Below are positions 62,595 through 64,000 of a DNA stretch of 64,000 bases, in pieces. This DNA comes from Leptotrichia sp. oral taxon 212 (lineage in GTDB: Bacteria > Fusobacteriota > Fusobacteriia > Fusobacteriales > Leptotrichiaceae). The first letter of the stretch is position 1, and the number at the start of each line of letters is the position of its first letter. The stretch spans positions 2,267,126-2,331,125 of the forward strand of contig NZ_CP012410.1 of the NCBI RefSeq assembly GCF_001274535.1. Reading direction: 5' to 3'. The notes beneath the pieces are model-generated. The model was given only the letters and a program-made list of their open reading frames with translations, made no database searches and was not told where the DNA came from. A program made the translations under genes and the position numbers.

Positions 62595-64000
62595 TCACTT
62601 CATTCCATGTTTCACTCTGTCTTTTTCTTCAGCTTTCTTTGCACTGTTCCAGCTGTCGAGATCTCCGGTCAGATACCCTGTTATTCTTCTTATTTTGGAT
62701 ATGTTATGACTTCCGCATACAGGACATTCGTTTCCTATTATTGTTTCCGTACCGCAGTCCCTGCATTTATCAACCGGGTGGTTTATTGAACCGTATCCGA
62801 TACCTGTATCTTTCATCACTTTCACAATTTTCAGTATTACACTTACATTTTTTCTTGCTTCCCCGTCAAGTTCCACATATGTAATGTGTCCTCCTGTAGT
62901 CAGCTTATGAAACGGTGCCTCTTTTCTTATTTTATCAAATATTCCTATATTTTCCTTCACATCAATATGAAAGGAGTTTACATAATAATCCCTGTCTGTA
63001 ACGTCTGCTATTTCTCCGAATTTTTCCCTGTCAAGTCTTAGAAATCTTCCTGCCAGACTTTCTGCAGGAGTTGCCAGGATAGAATAGTTCAGTCCATATT
63101 TCTGTTTCAGTTCATCAGCAATCCCATTCATCATTTTTACAGTATCATAAAGAGTGCTGTACGCCAGATCACTGCTTCCATGATCCACATCAAAAAGAGC
63201 ATACATTGCATTTGAACCTCCCACAAATCCTATTCCAAGCGTACCTGAAAGCAGGACATCCCCAAGTTCACTGTTTGAATCTGTATCAACCATTCCTTTC
63301 CATAAATTATTTGCCCTCATGAAAGGGAACTGTTTTGCCAGTGCAGTTCTTTGAAAACTGTATCTCTCATACAGCTGTTCTGCAGTAAAATATGTCATTT
63401 CCTTAACTTTTTCCTGAAAACCTTTTACAAGAAGTTCACATTTTTTATTTATTTCTTCCTGCTCATCAGAAAACTTTCCTTCCTGTTTCATTTCTTCTAT
63501 TTCTTTTTCAACTTTTCTTCTTACTTCAATGGCAATTCTTGGGAAGTTGATGCTTGTAAAGGAAAGGTTTCCTCTTCCAAGACTTGTCTTTTCCCCATGC
63601 AGATTTTCAAAAACCCTTGTTCTGCATCCCATTGTTGCCACTTCATATCTGTATTTTAAAGGATCATTTATATCCCATTTTTCATGTCTGTTAAACTCCG
63701 TATCAAGGAATACAAAGTTCGGAAAAAGCCGTCTGCTCGTTGTATGGCATGAAAGCAGAAGCAGGTCAAAATTAGGTGCCTTAAATTTTTTCCCGTTTTC
63801 TTTTTTTCCAAAATCAGCCGCAAGACTTTCAATATCCCCGTTCAGTTCTTCAGCCGTCTGATTCATCACTTCGTCAAAATTTTCCATTGCATATCTGTAA
63901 TCTTCTTCTGTATAGTTAACTCCTTCCTTAACTTTGAAAATCTGAATAGGAAATATAGGAGTTTCCCTCTTTCCAAGTCCATCCTCAGTAGCCTTCAGGA
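62595..64000 (-). CDS. nrdD: Anaerobic ribonucleoside-triphosphate reductase NrdD (partial)
   Basis: The frame is open from the right window edge, so the N-terminal part is missing; the ATG at 63887 is internal. About 468 residues are visible, starting at KATEDGLGKRETPIFPIQIF. Blocks include YEVATMGCRTRVFENL, SFTSINFPRIAIE, TLGIGFVGGSNAMYAL and the zinc ribbon CRDCGTE..CPVCG. The glycyl radical motif RRITGYLTG is near the end. It makes dNTPs from NTPs without oxygen. nrdG follows by four bases. Confidence 0.94.
   Translation of the reverse strand, partial: LKATEDGLGKRETPIFPIQIFKVKEGVNYTEEDYRYAMENFDEVMNQTAEELNGDIESLAADFGKKENGKKFKAPNFDLLLLSCHTTSRRLFPNFVFLDTEFNRHEKWDINDPLKYRYEVATMGCRTRVFENLHGEKTSLGRGNLSFTSINFPRIAIEVRRKVEKEIEEMKQEGKFSDEQEEINKKCELLVKGFQEKVKEMTYFTAEQLYERYSFQRTALAKQFPFMRANNLWKGMVDTDSNSELGDVLLSGTLGIGFVGGSNAMYALFDVDHGSSDLAYSTLYDTVKMMNGIADELKQKYGLNYSILATPAESLAGRFLRLDREKFGEIADVTDRDYYVNSFHIDVKENIGIFDKIRKEAPFHKLTTGGHITYVELDGEARKNVSVILKIVKVMKDTGIGYGSINHPVDKCRDCGTETIIGNECPVCGSHNISKIRRITGYLTGDLDSWNSAKKAEEKDRVKHGMK

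Noticed and set aside
63888-64000. NrdD start at 63887
   Set aside because: The same frame continues to the window edge with typical NrdD sequence (GLGKRETPIFPIQIF), so the ATG is internal.

Overview
The window is AT-rich chromosomal DNA of a fermentative anaerobe with an outer membrane, most like Leptotrichia or a near relative (Fusobacteriota). This rests on gene content read from the translations, not on a database match. The supporting genes are class III ribonucleotide reductase with its activase, [FeFe]-hydrogenase maturases, an oxygen-independent HemZ-type radical SAM enzyme, two-partner-secretion (FHA-like) adhesin pieces, many sugar-handling genes and a complete L-ascorbate PTS operon. 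Most genes are on the minus strand. Start sites follow strong AAGGAG or GGAGG sites, and many transcription units end in long hairpins.

Layout. 1-6.1 kb: a nitroreductase fragment and an oligopeptide ABC importer operon (oppB-C-D-F-A). 6.2-9.8 kb: an ABC exporter and an M3 oligoendopeptidase on the plus strand. 9.9-11.6 kb: cysE and cysK. 11.8-15.3 kb: secreted proteins, a MazG-type pyrophosphohydrolase and a 5'-nucleotidase. 15.4-17.2 kb: thioredoxin and thioredoxin reductase. 17.3-20 kb: pgk, a SemiSWEET, a serine hydrolase and a divergent HxlR regulator. 20-21.2 kb: a repeat-rich intergenic region holding a MazF/PemK-like gene with a broken partner and a possible small RNA. 21.2-28 kb: an amino-acid/cation symporter, a DUF441 protein, a large cytoplasmic GH13 enzyme and an M18 aminopeptidase. 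28-31.2 kb: hydF, hydG and a TM1266-type regulator. 31.4-34.4 kb: pgi, an orphan DUF2829/Tad2-like small protein and prs. 34.5-39.6 kb: a glycosyltransferase, rfbC, a frameshifted rfbB, a GH16 enzyme and an XRE regulator. 39.7-45.7 kb: ulaG-A-B-C-D-E-F. 45.9-47.5 kb: a PepSY protein, tRNA-Leu(CAA) and a frameshifted VOC protein. 47.6-56.8 kb: housekeeping genes (ComEA-like HhH, hemZ, uppP, an EamA permease, smpB, rnr, yqeK, a GerMN protein, a cell-wall amidase, yajC). 56.9-60.1 kb: a decayed contact-dependent-inhibition-like locus. 60.3-64 kb: a frameshifted secreted protein, sfsA, nrdG and a partial nrdD.

How the genes fit together. Peptides enter through Opp and are cut by the M3 and M18 peptidases. 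Starch-type oligosaccharides, beta-glucans and ascorbate feed glycolysis (pgi, pgk), and excess electrons probably leave as H2. CysE/CysK and TrxA/TrxB handle sulfur and thiols.

Points for a second look: single-base deletions in A/T runs that break three otherwise intact genes; a stand-alone Tad2-like protein that may bind a nucleotide signal; a MazF-like toxin whose upstream partner is restored by one added base; two plus-strand genes (the M3 peptidase and trxB) with a hairpin between a strong ribosome-binding site and the ATG; and a dispersed GTCTCAAAA repeat family that also forms terminators.
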